The translations under genes were made by a program, and so were the position numbers. DNA of 64,000 bases from Arthrobacter wenxiniae (GTDB lineage Bacteria; Actinomycetota; Actinomycetes; Actinomycetales; Micrococcaceae). Under the pieces are notes generated by a model. The model was not told the DNA's origin, made no database searches, and saw nothing but the letters and a program-made list of their open reading frames with translations. Shown in pieces: positions 7,672 through 17,859 of the stretch. Each line of letters opens with the position of its first letter. The first letter of the stretch is position 1. The stretch lies in the NCBI RefSeq assembly GCF_013376105.1, contig NZ_JAAMFM010000016.1, forward strand, positions 25,544-89,543, given 5' to 3'.

Positions 7672-9441
7672 GTGAATAAGACCCCGAGGGACATCCACGC
7701 GGTGCCGGCACACCCCGGGCGCGCCGGCCGGCCACGGCGGAAGGGGCTGCTGCCGCTGTTGGTGACTGCCGCCGTCGTACTTTTCGTTGCCGCGGGATGC
7801 GCAGCCATCCCCACCGACGGCCCCGTCGGCAAGAGCGACCCCGTGAGCCCGCGCACCCACTCCGTCGACGTCAACTACGCGCAAAACAAGCCCGTGGCCG
7901 GCGCCTCCCCGGAAAGCATCATCCGCGGCTTCATTGACTCGGGAACGGGCATTGACGACGATTTCCAGACCGCCAGGCAGTACCTGACGGCCGGGCTCGC
8001 CCAGTCGTGGTCCGCGGACAAGCGGACGCTGGTGTACTCCAACGCGTTTTCCGTGAAGCCGGGCAAGACGAAGGACTCCTACCTGGCCACCTTTGACACC
8101 GTCTCCTCGGTGGACTCGACGGGCGTGCTCACCCAACTGCCGGCGGGTTCCACGGAAACACTTGAAATGGACCTGGTTCAGGTGGACGGCGAGTGGCGCA
8201 TTGCCAAGGCCCCCGACGGGCTGGTGCTGAGCCAGGACACCTTCGGCGTGCTGTTCAAGCCGGTCTCGCTGTATTTCTACGATTCGACGTACACCTACGG
8301 GGTCCCGGACGTCAGATGGCTGTCCGGGGGGTCCTCGCGGACGGCGACGTCCATTGTCCGGGCCATGCTGGCCGGGCCCGCCCCCTACCTGAAGGGCGCC
8401 GTGGTCAGCGCGTTCCCCACGGGCATGGCGCTGGCCCGCGAATCCGTGACGGTCAACAACGGACTCGCCAAGGTGGGGCTGACCTCGGCGCCCCTGCTGC
8501 AGTCCAGTGTGCGCCAGCGCCAGCAAATGCATGCGCAGCTCCTCGTCACCCTGCAAAAGAGCCTGAACGACGTCACTGAAGTCCAATTTCTGGCCGACGA
8601 CCGGGAGGTGGACATGGGCGGCAGCGGCGACCTGGTCCCTCCCATGGTCATTGACAATGGCGTCCCGCCCGTCCAGGTGGGCCTTGCCAAGAATGAACTG
8701 GTCAGCTATGACGGCAGCACAGTCGCGGCGGTGCCGGGGATGGCCAACATCGCGGAGCTGGCGCCCACCGATCCGGCCATGTCCTACAACGGGAAGGACT
8801 TTGCCTTCCTCTCGGGCGACGGGAACCACGCCTTCAGCATCTCGGCGGGGCACGAGCCGTTGAACGTTGCCAACGGAGTGGCCCTGACCACGCCGTCGTT
8901 TGCCCCCAACGGATGGCTGTGGACCGCCGCCGGAGATGGAAGCGGCATGGTCCAGGCCGTGAACGTCAACGCGGGGGCCAAGGATCCGGCGCCAGTGGTG
9001 ATCAACGTCCCCTGGCTGGTGGGCCAGCAGGTCACCACCCTGCGCATCTCGCGCGACGGCACGCGCGCACTCGTCGTTTCCAACGCCAACGGGATCAGCC
9101 GGGTGTCCATCACAGGCATATCCAAGTCGGGCGACGTCCCCAAGGAGCTGACGGCACCCATCAACCTGGCCCATGCAGGAACGCCCACCGTGGGCGTGTG
9201 GGCCGGGGACACAAGCGTGGCGGTCATTGCGCCGTCGGGCAAGTCCGAGGTGGCGGTCCAGGTCCTTGACCTGGCCCGGGCACCCATAACGCTGGCCCCG
9301 GTCAAGGGGATCACCTGGATCAGCGCCGCGTCCGGCGTGCGGAGCGTGCACATCCAGACGCCCACCGAGCTTTACGCGCTGGTCGGCAACAACTGGCAGG
9401 TGGCCGCCAAGGGCCTGAGTCAGGCCTCCTTCGCCGGCTGA
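7672..9441 (+). CDS. lpqB: LpqB, lipoprotein of the MtrAB system
   Basis: The 589-residue precursor has a basic N-terminus, a hydrophobic segment (~26-42) and a lipobox ending FVAAGC with Cys43 as the predicted lipidation site. A GerMN-type domain lies around residues 200-320, followed by a beta-propeller-like C-terminal half. It starts with GTG 6 nt after mtrB. In mycobacteria LpqB interacts with the extracellular part of MtrB and influences MtrA phosphorylation; the same role is inferred here from the conserved position. Nothing appears truncated. Confidence 0.95.
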   Translation: MNKTPRDIHAVPAHPGRAGRPRRKGLLPLLVTAAVVLFVAAGCAAIPTDGPVGKSDPVSPRTHSVDVNYAQNKPVAGASPESIIRGFIDSGTGIDDDFQTARQYLTAGLAQSWSADKRTLVYSNAFSVKPGKTKDSYLATFDTVSSVDSTGVLTQLPAGSTETLEMDLVQVDGEWRIAKAPDGLVLSQDTFGVLFKPVSLYFYDSTYTYGVPDVRWLSGGSSRTATSIVRAMLAGPAPYLKGAVVSAFPTGMALARESVTVNNGLAKVGLTSAPLLQSSVRQRQQMHAQLLVTLQKSLNDVTEVQFLADDREVDMGGSGDLVPPMVIDNGVPPVQVGLAKNELVSYDGSTVAAVPGMANIAELAPTDPAMSYNGKDFAFLSGDGNHAFSISAGHEPLNVANGVALTTPSFAPNGWLWTAAGDGSGMVQAVNVNAGAKDPAPVVINVPWLVGQQVTTLRISRDGTRALVVSNANGISRVSITGISKSGDVPKELTAPINLAHAGTPTVGVWAGDTSVAVIAPSGKSEVAVQVLDLARAPITLAPVKGITWISAASGVRSVHIQTPTELYALVGNNWQVAAKGLSQASFAG

Positions 9442-9541
9442 GACAACGCTGGCCCCTCCACAGGGGCGCCTGGCGGGCACGCCGTCCACACTTCGGCGGG
9501 TGCCGCTGGCGGCCCCGGCAGGCACCGGGGATGCTGGTCGC

Positions 9542-10402
9542 ATGGGGACATTGCCGGACGCCGCGGACAGCACTTCCGCCGCGCACAGGGGGCGTCCGCG
9601 CCACCGGTGGGAACGCGCCGTGTTCTGGTGGTCCGGCGCGTGGCGGGACTTCCTCTATCTGGTGATGCCGGCCGAATGCGTGGCCTGCGGGTGCGACGAC
9701 GCGGCGCTGTGCACCGACTGCGCGGTGGTGCTGCGCCGGCAGACGCGCAGTCCCTTCCGCGCCGAGGCATCGGCCGACGCCCTGATGAGTGTCTTCGGGC
9801 ACGCCACGCTACCCGTGGTGGCCGTGGGGGAGTACCGCGACATCCTGGCCGCGGCCATCCTTGCCTTCAAGAACCATGGCCGCACCGAACTGGGTCCGCC
9901 GCTGGCCCGTGCCCTGGCCCGCGGCATTGGCTCGCTGCCGGGTCTGCTGCCCGGTCTCGGGGGCGGGGAGCTGCTGCTCGTTCCCGTGCCCAGCACCGGC
10001 GGCGGCTGGCGGCGGCGCGGCTACGATCCCGTGTCGCTTCTGCTGCGGGCCGTGGCCCGGGAACGCAGGCTGCCCCCGGGCGTCACCGTGGCACACGTCT
10101 TGGCAGTCCGGCCCCGGCTGCCCTGGCGCCGGCGCCACCAAAAGGGCCTGGGCCGCTCCGCCCGCCGCGCCAACGTCCGCAACACCCTGCGCGTCCGCCG
10201 CGTGCGGCCCGCGGCGGGCCTTGCGGGAGCGCCCGTCGTGGTGGTCGACGACGTCCTGACCACGGGTTCGACAGCCGGCGAGGCGGCACGGGCCCTGGCC
10301 GGAAGGGGCGCCGTGGTGTGCGGGGCGCTGGTCCTGGCAGCAGCCCGCGCACCGGACGCGGCGGCGGCCGCAGTGACGAACGAAGGACTCGGACGAAAAT
10401 AG
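9542..10402 (+). CDS. ComF-family phosphoribosyltransferase-like protein
   Basis: This protein (286 residues from the ATG at 9542; an in-frame GTG at 9500 would add 14) has the ComF layout. A zinc-binding knuckle, ECVACGCDDAALCTDC, lies near the N-terminus. A type-I PRTase-like domain follows, with the PRPP-loop motif VVVVDDVLTTGST close to the C-terminus and a LLLVPVPST strand in the middle. ComF proteins are needed for DNA uptake in competent bacteria, but actinobacterial copies between lpqB and hpf are housekeeping in position and of unproven function. No other competence gene is nearby. Confidence 0.88.
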   Translation: MGTLPDAADSTSAAHRGRPRHRWERAVFWWSGAWRDFLYLVMPAECVACGCDDAALCTDCAVVLRRQTRSPFRAEASADALMSVFGHATLPVVAVGEYRDILAAAILAFKNHGRTELGPPLARALARGIGSLPGLLPGLGGGELLLVPVPSTGGGWRRRGYDPVSLLLRAVARERRLPPGVTVAHVLAVRPRLPWRRRHQKGLGRSARRANVRNTLRVRRVRPAAGLAGAPVVVVDDVLTTGSTAGEAARALAGRGAVVCGALVLAAARAPDAAAAAVTNEGLGRK

Positions 10403-10551
10403 TTTTGGGCAAAAGATGAATAAAAGGATGCGGTGAACTAACGTGAGTAAACGGGTACCTCTTAAGAGAGGAAGCCACCCGTCGGCGGCCAGAAAGCGGT
10501 ACTTGGATTGCTAGCCGGCCGCCGTGTCACCGAAGTCATTTGGAGGGCACC

Positions 10552-11250
10552 ATGGAGTTCATGATCAGCGGTCGCAACTTGAGTGTTTCCGACCGTTTCC
10601 GCGAATACGCCGGCGAAAAGCTCACGAAGATCGAGCAGCTGGCCAACAAGGTCCAGCGTGTCGATGTGAAGATTTCCAAGGAGACCAAGGCCCGGTCGGC
10701 GGAGACCCCGCTGACCGTGGAGCTGACGGTCTTGGGGCGCGGTCCGGTGATCCGCGCCGAGGCGGCCGCATCAGACAAGTTCGCGGCGTTTGACCTGGCC
10801 TACGGAAAGCTGTTGGAGAGGCTGCGCAGGGCCAAGGACAGGAAGAAGGTCCACCACGGCCGCCACGCCCCCGTGGCCGTCAACGAAGCGACCGGGGCAC
10901 TCACCCCCGTCAGCAGCTCGGAACCGATCTACGCGCAGGCTGAGCCCGAAGCCGCGCGCGAGCGTTCACCGTATGAGATTGAAAACGACATCCCGGCAGG
11001 GGACTCTCCGGTGCTGATCCGGCGGAAGGTCTTCCCGGCAACGTCGCTGAGCGTCGATGACGCGGTGGACAACATGGAACTGGTGGGACACGACTTCTAC
11101 CTCTTCATCGACGCGGCCACCGGCATCCCGTCGGTCGTGTACCGCCGCAGCGGTTGGACGTACGGGGTAATCTCCCTTGACCCCAACGCGGATGTGGAGG
11201 CAGCGGAAATCTCCGCCTACCGCTCGCCGGACGAGCCGGCACACGTCTAG
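10552..11250 (+). CDS. hpf: Ribosome hibernation-promoting factor, long form
   Basis: This 232-residue protein has an N-terminal S30AE/RaiA-type domain (residues ~1-105, beginning EFMISGRNLSVSDRFREYA) and a flexible linker. A C-terminal dimerisation domain (~175-230) carries RRKVFPATSLSVDDAV and DFYLFIDAATG. Long-form HPF drives 100S ribosome formation in stationary phase or stress. The ATG at 10552 is chosen because GGAGGG stands 6 nt before it; the upstream in-frame TTG at 10540 would overlap that ribosome site. The order comF-hpf-secA is conserved across Actinobacteria. Confidence 0.95.
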   Translation: MEFMISGRNLSVSDRFREYAGEKLTKIEQLANKVQRVDVKISKETKARSAETPLTVELTVLGRGPVIRAEAAASDKFAAFDLAYGKLLERLRRAKDRKKVHHGRHAPVAVNEATGALTPVSSSEPIYAQAEPEAARERSPYEIENDIPAGDSPVLIRRKVFPATSLSVDDAVDNMELVGHDFYLFIDAATGIPSVVYRRSGWTYGVISLDPNADVEAAEISAYRSPDEPAHV

Positions 11251-11341
11251 GGCGTGCGGCGGACGGGCAAAACCCGGCCGCCGCGGCCCGTGAACGCACA
11301 GGCAGGCAACAACCAGAAACAGAACGAGGAGCCGGGGAAGC

Positions 11342-12595
11342 ATGCGTGCACGCCTGAGCCTGCCACAGGCGCGGCGCATCGCACTCAACGCCCAGGCCCT
11401 GGCCGGGGTCCGGCCCGCCGAACCCGTCAACGCACGGGCGGTGGGCCGGACTTTCGCGCAGCTCCAGCTGGTCCAAATAGACTCCGTCAACATCATCTCC
11501 CGCAGCCATTTCCTGCCGTTCTTCTCCCGCCTGGGCAGCTACGACCGCACCATTCTTGGCACGCTCTCGGGCGCCGCCCCGCGAAAAATGATGGAGTATT
11601 GGGCCCACGAGGCCAGTTACATCAGGCCGGAGCACTTCCGCGACCTCACACTCTGGCAAAACAGGAAATGGGTCGGTTCCGCCGGCATTGATCCGTTGCT
11701 TCGGGCCACCCTGGAAACGGAGATCATGGCCCTGCTGGCGTGCAGCAGGCCGCTCACCGCCCGCGAGGTCAAGGACAGGATCGGCCACGAGGAGGAGAAG
11801 CGCCGCGACGAATGGGGCTGGAACTGGAGTTCCGTCAAGAGGACCTTGGAAGGACTCTTTGAGCGCGGGGTCATCGGGGCGGCGTCGCGCAACGAGCAGT
11901 TTGAACGGCGCTACGCGCTGGTGGACAAGGTTCTGCCGCCGGCCCTGCGAAACGGGGCAGGCACTGCTCCCGCGGCCGGAAGCACGCCTGCGGGCCCGGC
12001 CGAAGCGGACCGGGATGCGGCCATGGACCGTCTCATCGAGGCCTCTGCACGGGCCCACGGGATAGGCACCCTGCGCTGCTTTGCCGACTACTTTCGCCTG
12101 CCGGCCCGGGATGCGGCCCGCTCCGTGGAACACCTCGTGGCAAGGGGCACCCTGGAAAGGGTCGACGTGGCGGGATGGGACGTCCCAACCTATCTCCACA
12201 GCGCCGCGAAAATTCCGCGCAGGGCGCAGGGGCGTGCGCTGCTCAGCCCCTTTGATTCCCTGGTCTTTGAACGGCGCAGGCTGCTGGACCTGTTCAACTT
12301 CCACTACAGGCTGGAAATTTACACGCCCGCGCCAAAGCGGAAATACGGCTACTACGTCCTCCCGTTTCTGCTGGGGGAGACCCTGGCGGCCCGGGTGGAC
12401 CTCAAGGCCGACCGGCAGGGAGGCCGGCTGCTGGTGCGGGGAGCGTTCGCGGAACCGGATGCGCCCGCGCGAACACCGGCGGAGCTGGCGGCCGAGCTGG
12501 CGCTCATGGCCCGGTGGCTGGAGCTGGACGACGTCGTGGTGGTTCCCCACGGGGACCTGGCCCACAGGCTTGCCCAGGAAGTGAAACGCCGCTGA
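11342..12595 (+). CDS. Winged-helix DNA glycosylase, YcaQ/AlkX (HTH_42) family
   Basis: This 417-residue protein belongs to the HTH_42 family that includes AlkZ and E. coli YcaQ (AlkX). The family's catalytic Q-phi-(Q/D) motif appears as QID at residues 45-47. QxD is the form found in the AlkX branch, which unhooks interstrand crosslinks and excises alkylated bases. Other family traits are the SHFLPFFSRLGSY segment, several winged-helix blocks, and the C-terminal PFDSLVFERRRLLDLF and YGYYVLPFLLG stretches. It lies between hpf and secA; I see no SOS box upstream. AlkX-like specificity is inferred from the motif only. Confidence 0.88.
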   Translation: MRARLSLPQARRIALNAQALAGVRPAEPVNARAVGRTFAQLQLVQIDSVNIISRSHFLPFFSRLGSYDRTILGTLSGAAPRKMMEYWAHEASYIRPEHFRDLTLWQNRKWVGSAGIDPLLRATLETEIMALLACSRPLTAREVKDRIGHEEEKRRDEWGWNWSSVKRTLEGLFERGVIGAASRNEQFERRYALVDKVLPPALRNGAGTAPAAGSTPAGPAEADRDAAMDRLIEASARAHGIGTLRCFADYFRLPARDAARSVEHLVARGTLERVDVAGWDVPTYLHSAAKIPRRAQGRALLSPFDSLVFERRRLLDLFNFHYRLEIYTPAPKRKYGYYVLPFLLGETLAARVDLKADRQGGRLLVRGAFAEPDAPARTPAELAAELALMARWLELDDVVVVPHGDLAHRLAQEVKRR

Positions 12596-12685
12596 CCGGC
12601 TGCCCCGGCAAAGGGCGGCATGGCGCGTTCAGGCATTTCCATGCCGCGCATGGCAGACTGGCCCGAGGCTGTGCCCGTTCTCACG

Positions 12686-12691
12686 TAGACT
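12686..12691 (+). promoter_or_regulatory. Candidate -10 element of secA
   Basis: TAGACT fits the actinobacterial TANNNT -10 pattern and lies 42 nt before the secA GTG, leaving a short leader that carries the ribosome site GGGAG at 12721-12725. No clear -35 is visible, so this is a motif-based guess. Confidence 0.4.
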
Positions 12692-12733
12692 GGTTACGCC
12701 ACTTTTAGGCAGCCATAGATTGGGAGCAATTTC

Positions 12734-15562
12734 GTGCCATCACTACTTGAGCGGGTCCTCCGAACAGGCGATCGCAAGACGCTCAAACGCCTCAACGTGC
12801 TTGCTGACGCCATCGATTTGCTGGAGGAGCCCTTCCAGACATTCACCGATGCCGAGCTGCGTGAGGAAACCGACAAGCTCAAACTCCGCCACCAGGACGG
12901 GGAATCGCTGGATGACCTGCTGCCCGAGGCGTTCGCAGCCGTCCGCGAGGCATCGTCACGCACCCTGGGGCTGCGTCACTTCCGCGTGCAGCTTATGGGC
13001 GGCGCCGCATTGCACCTGGGCAACATTGCCGAAATGAAGACCGGTGAGGGCAAGACCCTGGTGGCCACGGCGCCGGCCTTCCTGAACTCGCTGACCGGCA
13101 AGGGCGTCCATGTGGTCACGGTGAACGACTACCTGGCCGAATATCAGTCCGACCTCATGGGCCGGGTTTTCCGCTTCCTGGGCCAGACCAGCGGCTGCAT
13201 CATCTCCAACCAGGACCCGGCCGTGCGCCGCGCCCAGTACGCCGCCGACATCACCTACGGCACCAACAACGAATTCGGCTTTGACTACCTGCGCGACAAC
13301 ATGGCGTGGAGCAAGGACGAGCTGGTCCAGCGCGGCCACAACTATGCCATTGTTGACGAGGTTGACTCCATTCTCATTGACGAGGCCCGCACGCCGCTGA
13401 TCATCTCCGGACCGGCGTCCGGTGACGCCAACCGCTGGTACAGCGAATTTGCCAAGGTGGTGCTGCGCCTGGACATCGACGATGACTACGAAGTCGACGA
13501 GAAGAAGAAGACAGTGGGCGTCCTGGAGGGCGGCATTGAAAAGGTCGAGGACTACCTGGGCATTTCCAACCTGTACGAATCCGCCAATACGCCGCTGATC
13601 GGCTTCCTCAACAACGCCATCAAGGCCAAGGAACTTTTCAAGCGCGACAAGGACTACGTCATCATGGACGGCGAAGTCCTCATCGTTGACGAACACACCG
13701 GCCGCATCCTGGCCGGACGCCGCTACAACGAAGGCATGCACCAGGCCATCGAGGCCAAGGAAGGGGTGGAGATCAAGGCCGAGAACCAGACCCTGGCCAC
13801 CGTGACCTTGCAGAACTACTTCCGCCTTTATGACAAGCTTTCCGGCATGACCGGCACCGCCGAGACCGAGGCGGCCGAGTTCATGGGGACCTACTCGCTG
13901 GGCGTTGTCCCGATCCCCACGAACATGCCCATGCAGCGCGTGGACCAGCCGGACCTGGTGTACAAGAACGAGATCGTCAAGTTCGACGCCGTGGTGGAGG
14001 ACATTGCCAAGCGCCACGAAACCGGGCAGCCGGTCCTGGTGGGCACCACCAGCGTGGAGAAGAGCGAATACCTCTCCAAGAAGCTGGCCGAAAAGGGCAT
14101 CAAGCACGAGGTCCTCAACGCCAAAAACCACGCCCGTGAGGCGGCGATCGTGGCCCAGGCAGGGCGGCGCGGGGCCGTCACCGTCGCCACCAACATGGCC
14201 GGCCGAGGCACCGACATCATGCTCGGCGGCAACGCCGAGTTCAACGCGGTCGCCGCACTGGCCGCGCAGGGGCTGGACCCGGAGGAAACTCCGGAGGAGT
14301 ACGAGGCCGCCTGGCACGACGCCTTTGAGGCCGCCAAACTGGCGGTCAAGGACGAACACGAGGCGGTGCTGGACGCCGGCGGCCTCTACGTGCTCGGCAC
14401 CGAGCGCCACGAGTCCCGCCGCATCGACAACCAGCTGCGCGGCCGTTCCGGACGCCAGGGGGACCCCGGCGAATCGCGCTTCTACCTTTCACTGACCGAC
14501 GACCTCATGCGCCTGTTCAACTCCGGCGCCGCGGAGCGGCTCATGTCCCGTTCCTCCATGCCGGACGACGTCGCCCTGGAGTCCAAGCTGGTGTCCAAGG
14601 CCATCGCCTCCGCGCAGGGCCAGGTTGAGGGCCGCAACGCCGAGCAGCGCAAGAACGTGCTGAAATACGACGACGTCCTGAACCGCCAGCGCGAAGCGAT
14701 CTATGGCGACCGCCGCCGGATTCTGGAAGGCGACGACCTGCACGAAAAGGTCCAGTTCTTCCTCGAGGACACCGTCAACGAAATCATTGACGCGACCATC
14801 AACGACGGGCACCCGGGGGACTGGGACTTCCACTCCTTGTGGACCAACCTGCGCACCATCTACCCTGTGACGGTAACGGTGGAGGAGATTGCCGAGGAGG
14901 CAGGCGGCGAGGGCCGCATCACGGCCGAGATGCTCAAGACCGAGCTGCTCTCCGACGCCCGGATTGCCTACCGCGAACGCGAGGCCGCCCTGGGCTCGGA
15001 CACCATGCGCGAACTTGAGCGCCGTGTGGTGCTGTCCGTGGTGGGCCGCAAGTGGCAGGAACACCTGTACGAGATGGACTACCTCAAGGAAGGCATCGGG
15101 CTGCGGGCCATGGCCCAACGCGACCCCCTCGTGGAGTACCAGCGCGAAGGCTTCGAGATGTTCCAGGCCATGATGGCCGCCATCCGTGAGGAGAGCGTCG
15201 GGTTCCTGTTCAACCTCGAAGTCCAGGTCGAACACGCGCCCGAAACCGCGGTGGGCGTTGTGGCGGGCGCGCCGGCCGGGCTGATGGACCGGGTCTCCGG
15301 TGCCGGCGGCGGAGGAGCAGACACCGGGGAGGCGCACGCAGCCGGTGGCCACGAGGCCGCCGAGCACGGTGCCGTGCGGATCATGGCTCCGGGCCTGGAA
15401 GCCCCGGAACGGCCCGCGCAGCTGCAGTTCACGTCCCCGGACGCACAGGGCGACGCCGAAACCCACGTGGAGCGCCGCTCCAGTGGCAACGGCCTGCCGC
15501 CGTCGGCCAAGCGGGCCGGGAACAAGAACGCCAAGCCGGCCAAGAAGAAGAAAAAGCGCTAG
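12734..15562 (+). CDS. secA: SecA, preprotein translocase ATPase (SecA1 type)
   Basis: This 942-residue SecA has NBD1 Walker A MKTGEGKT at 101-108 and the DEAD-like box [16 protein letters not shown] near 205-220. Further motifs are the EEADQ-equivalent [32 protein letters not shown] in NBD2, [18 protein letters not shown], and the helical scaffold/wing domain. It couples ATP hydrolysis to protein export through SecYEG. The C-terminus ends in a Lys/Arg-rich tail and lacks the cysteine-containing zinc motif of E. coli SecA, which is usual for actinobacterial SecA1. The GTG start is supported by GGGAG 9 nt upstream. Its stop overlaps the convergent stop of the next gene within a shared CTAG. 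Confidence 0.98.
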   Translation: MPSLLERVLRTGDRKTLKRLNVLADAIDLLEEPFQTFTDAELREETDKLKLRHQDGESLDDLLPEAFAAVREASSRTLGLRHFRVQLMGGAALHLGNIAEMKTGEGKTLVATAPAFLNSLTGKGVHVVTVNDYLAEYQSDLMGRVFRFLGQTSGCIISNQDPAVRRAQYAADITYGTNNEFGFDYLRDNMAWSKDELVQRGHNYAIVDEVDSILIDEARTPLIISGPASGDANRWYSEFAKVVLRLDIDDDYEVDEKKKTVGVLEGGIEKVEDYLGISNLYESANTPLIGFLNNAIKAKELFKRDKDYVIMDGEVLIVDEHTGRILAGRRYNEGMHQAIEAKEGVEIKAENQTLATVTLQNYFRLYDKLSGMTGTAETEAAEFMGTYSLGVVPIPTNMPMQRVDQPDLVYKNEIVKFDAVVEDIAKRHETGQPVLVGTTSVEKSEYLSKKLAEKGIKHEVLNAKNHAREAAIVAQAGRRGAVTVATNMAGRGTDIMLGGNAEFNAVAALAAQGLDPEETPEEYEAAWHDAFEAAKLAVKDEHEAVLDAGGLYVLGTERHESRRIDNQLRGRSGRQGDPGESRFYLSLTDDLMRLFNSGAAERLMSRSSMPDDVALESKLVSKAIASAQGQVEGRNAEQRKNVLKYDDVLNRQREAIYGDRRRILEGDDLHEKVQFFLEDTVNEIIDATINDGHPGDWDFHSLWTNLRTIYPVTVTVEEIAEEAGGEGRITAEMLKTELLSDARIAYREREAALGSDTMRELERRVVLSVVGRKWQEHLYEMDYLKEGIGLRAMAQRDPLVEYQREGFEMFQAMMAAIREESVGFLFNLEVQVEHAPETAVGVVAGAPAGLMDRVSGAGGGGADTGEAHAAGGHEAAEHGAVRIMAPGLEAPERPAQLQFTSPDAQGDAETHVERRSSGNGLPPSAKRAGNKNAKPAKKKKKR

Positions 15563-16155
15563 CCGATCTGCAGGGCTGTCACCTTCCACGCGCCATGCGT
15601 TTCCTCGAAGCGCATGGCGATGGCCCGGAACCGTGACTTGTCCGCGACCACCACTGACGTTTCATACACCCCCGGGGCGATGGCGCTGCAGTGCGTCGAA
15701 TGAACAATTGGCTGGTGGTGGAGCAGGCTGACGTTGCCCGCAAGGCCCGGCTGGCTGGCGTGGCGGCTTTCCGCCTGGCAGGCAGCGGCATGCAGCCTGG
15801 CCCGGGTCGTCAGGGCGCTGAAGCACCGGGTGTCCAGCCAGCGTGAGAGCTGCTGGACCGAGCGCACCCCGCTCAGCACTTCCAGCGCCCCTTGGGCGAT
15901 GCGCCGTGACATCTCCGCGACGAGGGCCCGCTCCGGAGCCGCCGGGTCCAATACGGTCGCGCCCCCTTGTGCCGGCAGGGCGCCCTGCGGCCCGGTTTGT
16001 CCATCCGGGGGCGTGCCTTGGCGCGGCGTCATCTTCACCACGGATCCCTGCGTCCCGTCCGCGCCGTCGCCGGCGGGGCCCCGCAGGGACGGGGCGGGCC
16101 GGACCACCAGCCTGGGGGCTGTCGGGGCCGTTTCCTCAATGGCCATGGTGTCCAT
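15559..16155 (-). CDS. Rv3235-family protein
   Basis: This 198-residue protein has a long Ala/Pro/Gly-rich first half followed by a compact C-terminal domain (about 105-198). The domain includes [16 protein letters not shown], a '[19 protein letters not shown]' strand region and a final '[10 protein letters not shown]', which matches the family built on M. tuberculosis Rv3235 (DUF6459). That family sits beside secA in many Actinobacteria, as here, and its function is unknown. The ATG at 16155 is chosen for the strong AAGGAG site 7 nt upstream. Its TAG stop and the secA TAG stop are read from the same CTAG on opposite strands. Confidence 0.85.
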   Translation of the reverse strand: MDTMAIEETAPTAPRLVVRPAPSLRGPAGDGADGTQGSVVKMTPRQGTPPDGQTGPQGALPAQGGATVLDPAAPERALVAEMSRRIAQGALEVLSGVRSVQQLSRWLDTRCFSALTTRARLHAAACQAESRHASQPGLAGNVSLLHHQPIVHSTHCSAIAPGVYETSVVVADKSRFRAIAMRFEETHGAWKVTALQIG

Positions 16156-16256
16156 CGTGTTCTCCTTTGAACTGTGCAGTTGGGGTACCGGCAGGGTGCC
16201 GAACCAGGTTGCTGCCACGGGCAGCCCATCCGGCGGGCAGGCGGTGCGTTGCGCGG

Positions 16257-17057
16257 CTAGGCGGCCGGCGCGTGCAGCACCTGCCCGGGCAGGATGACGT
16301 TGGGGTCGCCGCCGATGACGCTGCGGTTGGCCCGGTACCACTCGGGCCAGGCCTGCGCCACCTCCACGTCCGTGGCGTACGGGCCCAGGGCGGAGGCCAC
16401 TATGCCCCACAGGCTGTCGCCGCCGCGCACCACCACCGCGCCGGCGTCAGCGTCCAGGCTGGCCGGGGCAGCTTGCTGCACCGGGGTTCGGGTCTGGGGG
16501 CGTGCCAGGGGACCCGGGTCCGCGGCAGGGGCCTGCGGCGTCCACGCAGGGTTCACCGGCGGGGTGCCGGAGACCAATGCGGCCGCGCGGCCGGCTGCCT
16601 GCACCGGGCCCGCCGCACCTGCCGCCGTCGGCGGCACGTGGAGCGGTGCCTCGGCAACCGGGACGGGATGCCATTGCGGATCGATGGGGGCGCCGGTCGC
16701 GGACGCCGCCGTGGCCATGGGGGCCGCCACCAGGTTCAGCCCCAGCACCACGGCGGCCAAGCGCCGCATGAAGGCGGGCGAGCACGCGCCGGCCCTTGAG
16801 GCGAGGCGGGGCCTGCCGCAATGGCAGGCCAGCGCGGAAATAAGGGCGCAGGCCAGGGCCGCCAGCCACCAGAATGTGACGGCAAGGCCGATCCCGGCGG
16901 CCGCGGCACCCACCATCTCGGCGAGTTCCAGCGGAGCGGCGCCATGAGGGCCGCCGGTCCGGTGGCGCAGCAGGACACTCCCGGCGAAGACGAGGGAAGC
17001 GCCAAGGAACAGGACTGCCACCGTCATGGCGGTGTCCGCTACGGCCTGCCTTTTCAT
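16257..17057 (-). CDS. LysM domain membrane-anchored protein
   Basis: The 266-residue protein has two or three hydrophobic helices in the first ~105 residues and a Pro/Ala-rich stretch of ~100 residues. A C-terminal LysM module follows (~213-262) with the opening GDSLWGIVA and closing DPNVILPGQVLHAP. LysM binds N-acetylglucosamine-containing glycans, so this is probably a wall-associated protein. It is upstream of, and codirectional with, the Rv3235-family gene (102-bp gap), and the pair may be cotranscribed. The enzymatic part, if any, is not visible. Confidence 0.85.
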   Translation of the reverse strand: MKRQAVADTAMTVAVLFLGASLVFAGSVLLRHRTGGPHGAAPLELAEMVGAAAAGIGLAVTFWWLAALACALISALACHCGRPRLASRAGACSPAFMRRLAAVVLGLNLVAAPMATAASATGAPIDPQWHPVPVAEAPLHVPPTAAGAAGPVQAAGRAAALVSGTPPVNPAWTPQAPAADPGPLARPQTRTPVQQAAPASLDADAGAVVVRGGDSLWGIVASALGPYATDVEVAQAWPEWYRANRSVIGGDPNVILPGQVLHAPAA

Positions 17058-17286
17058 GGCGTCATTCCCGCCTTCCTGATCTTTGACATCGTTTGAACTC
17101 GTTTAACATCATTGAATCAATTTTGAACCTCTGTGAGTGGAAATGTCCAGACCCGGCCGCAGCTTGTGGACAACGTTCCTGCGACGTTTCTGCCACCGTT
17201 CCGCGACGGGACGGTCGGCCAGGCGTGGGGGGGTCCAAGCGGCAGGTCCGGGCCGCGCCCTGGTTGACGGTGCCCGGCCCAGCGCC

Positions 17287-17292
17287 TAGCGT
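17287..17292 (+). promoter_or_regulatory. Candidate -10 for a leaderless transcript
   Basis: TAGCGT (TANNNT) is followed by a 6-nt spacer and then the ATG at 17299. This is the geometry expected if transcription begins at the start codon. No Shine-Dalgarno is present. Confidence 0.45.
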
Positions 17293-17298
17293 GGCGGC

Positions 17299-17859
17299 AT
17301 GCGATGGGATGCGCTGTTTGGGGACCTGGATGCCCAGTGGCATGCCGCCACGCAGCAGGAACTGGAGGGCCAGGTCAACGAACTTGCCCGCGTGGAGGCG
17401 TCCCAGGTCACGATGGCCGATGCGCTTCGCGGGTCGCTGGGACGCGAGGTGGCCGCAGTGCTGCGAAACGGCGTCGTCCATCACGGGACACTCCAGCGGG
17501 TGGAGGCGCAGTGGATGCTCATGGGCTCGGGTGGGCTGTCAGTGGTGCTGCCGCTGGCAAAGCTCCAACAGGTGCGCGGGATCGACCATGCGCGCGGTGT
17601 CCTGCAGGGCCGCGTGCGCTACACGCTGGCGTCCGCCTTGCGCATCCTGGCGCGGAACCGGGCGGCGGTGGCCCTTGGCCTGGAGTCCGCACAGCCCGCC
17701 GGGGTGCGCGGGGTGTTGGACCAGGTGGGTGCCGACTTTGTGGTGGTGGCACGAATGGCCGACGGCGTGGCGAGGGTCCGCGGCAACCAGCAGGGCACCG
17801 TGGTGGTGGCGCTGGATGCGGTGATGTCCGTGACGTCCTCGGGTGAAAACGAGTTTTAG
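17299..17859 (+). CDS. Conserved hypothetical protein, possibly Sm-like fold
   Basis: I do not recognise a named family. The 186-residue protein starts with an acidic helical segment (~1-45). A likely beta-barrel-like stretch follows, with alternating hydrophobic residues (EVAAVLRNGVVHHGTLQRVE and GLSVVLPLAKLQQV). A central helix (RYTLASALRILARNRAAVAL) separates it from a second similar beta-rich repeat (VRGVLDQVGADFVVVARM). The pattern suggests two related small beta domains. The gene is convergent with the HTH gene and their stops overlap by 4 nt. Coding character is good (GC-rich third positions) and no ribosome site is present. Confidence 0.7.
   Translation: MRWDALFGDLDAQWHAATQQELEGQVNELARVEASQVTMADALRGSLGREVAAVLRNGVVHHGTLQRVEAQWMLMGSGGLSVVLPLAKLQQVRGIDHARGVLQGRVRYTLASALRILARNRAAVALGLESAQPAGVRGVLDQVGADFVVVARMADGVARVRGNQQGTVVVALDAVMSVTSSGENEF

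Noticed and set aside
12639..12653. CCATGC-CGC-GCATGG hairpin as terminator of the AlkX-like gene
   Set aside because: Stem of only 6 bp and no T run; may be chance in this composition.
12956..14410. Long minus-strand open frame opposite secA
   Set aside because: Shadow of secA; composition typical of antisense frames.
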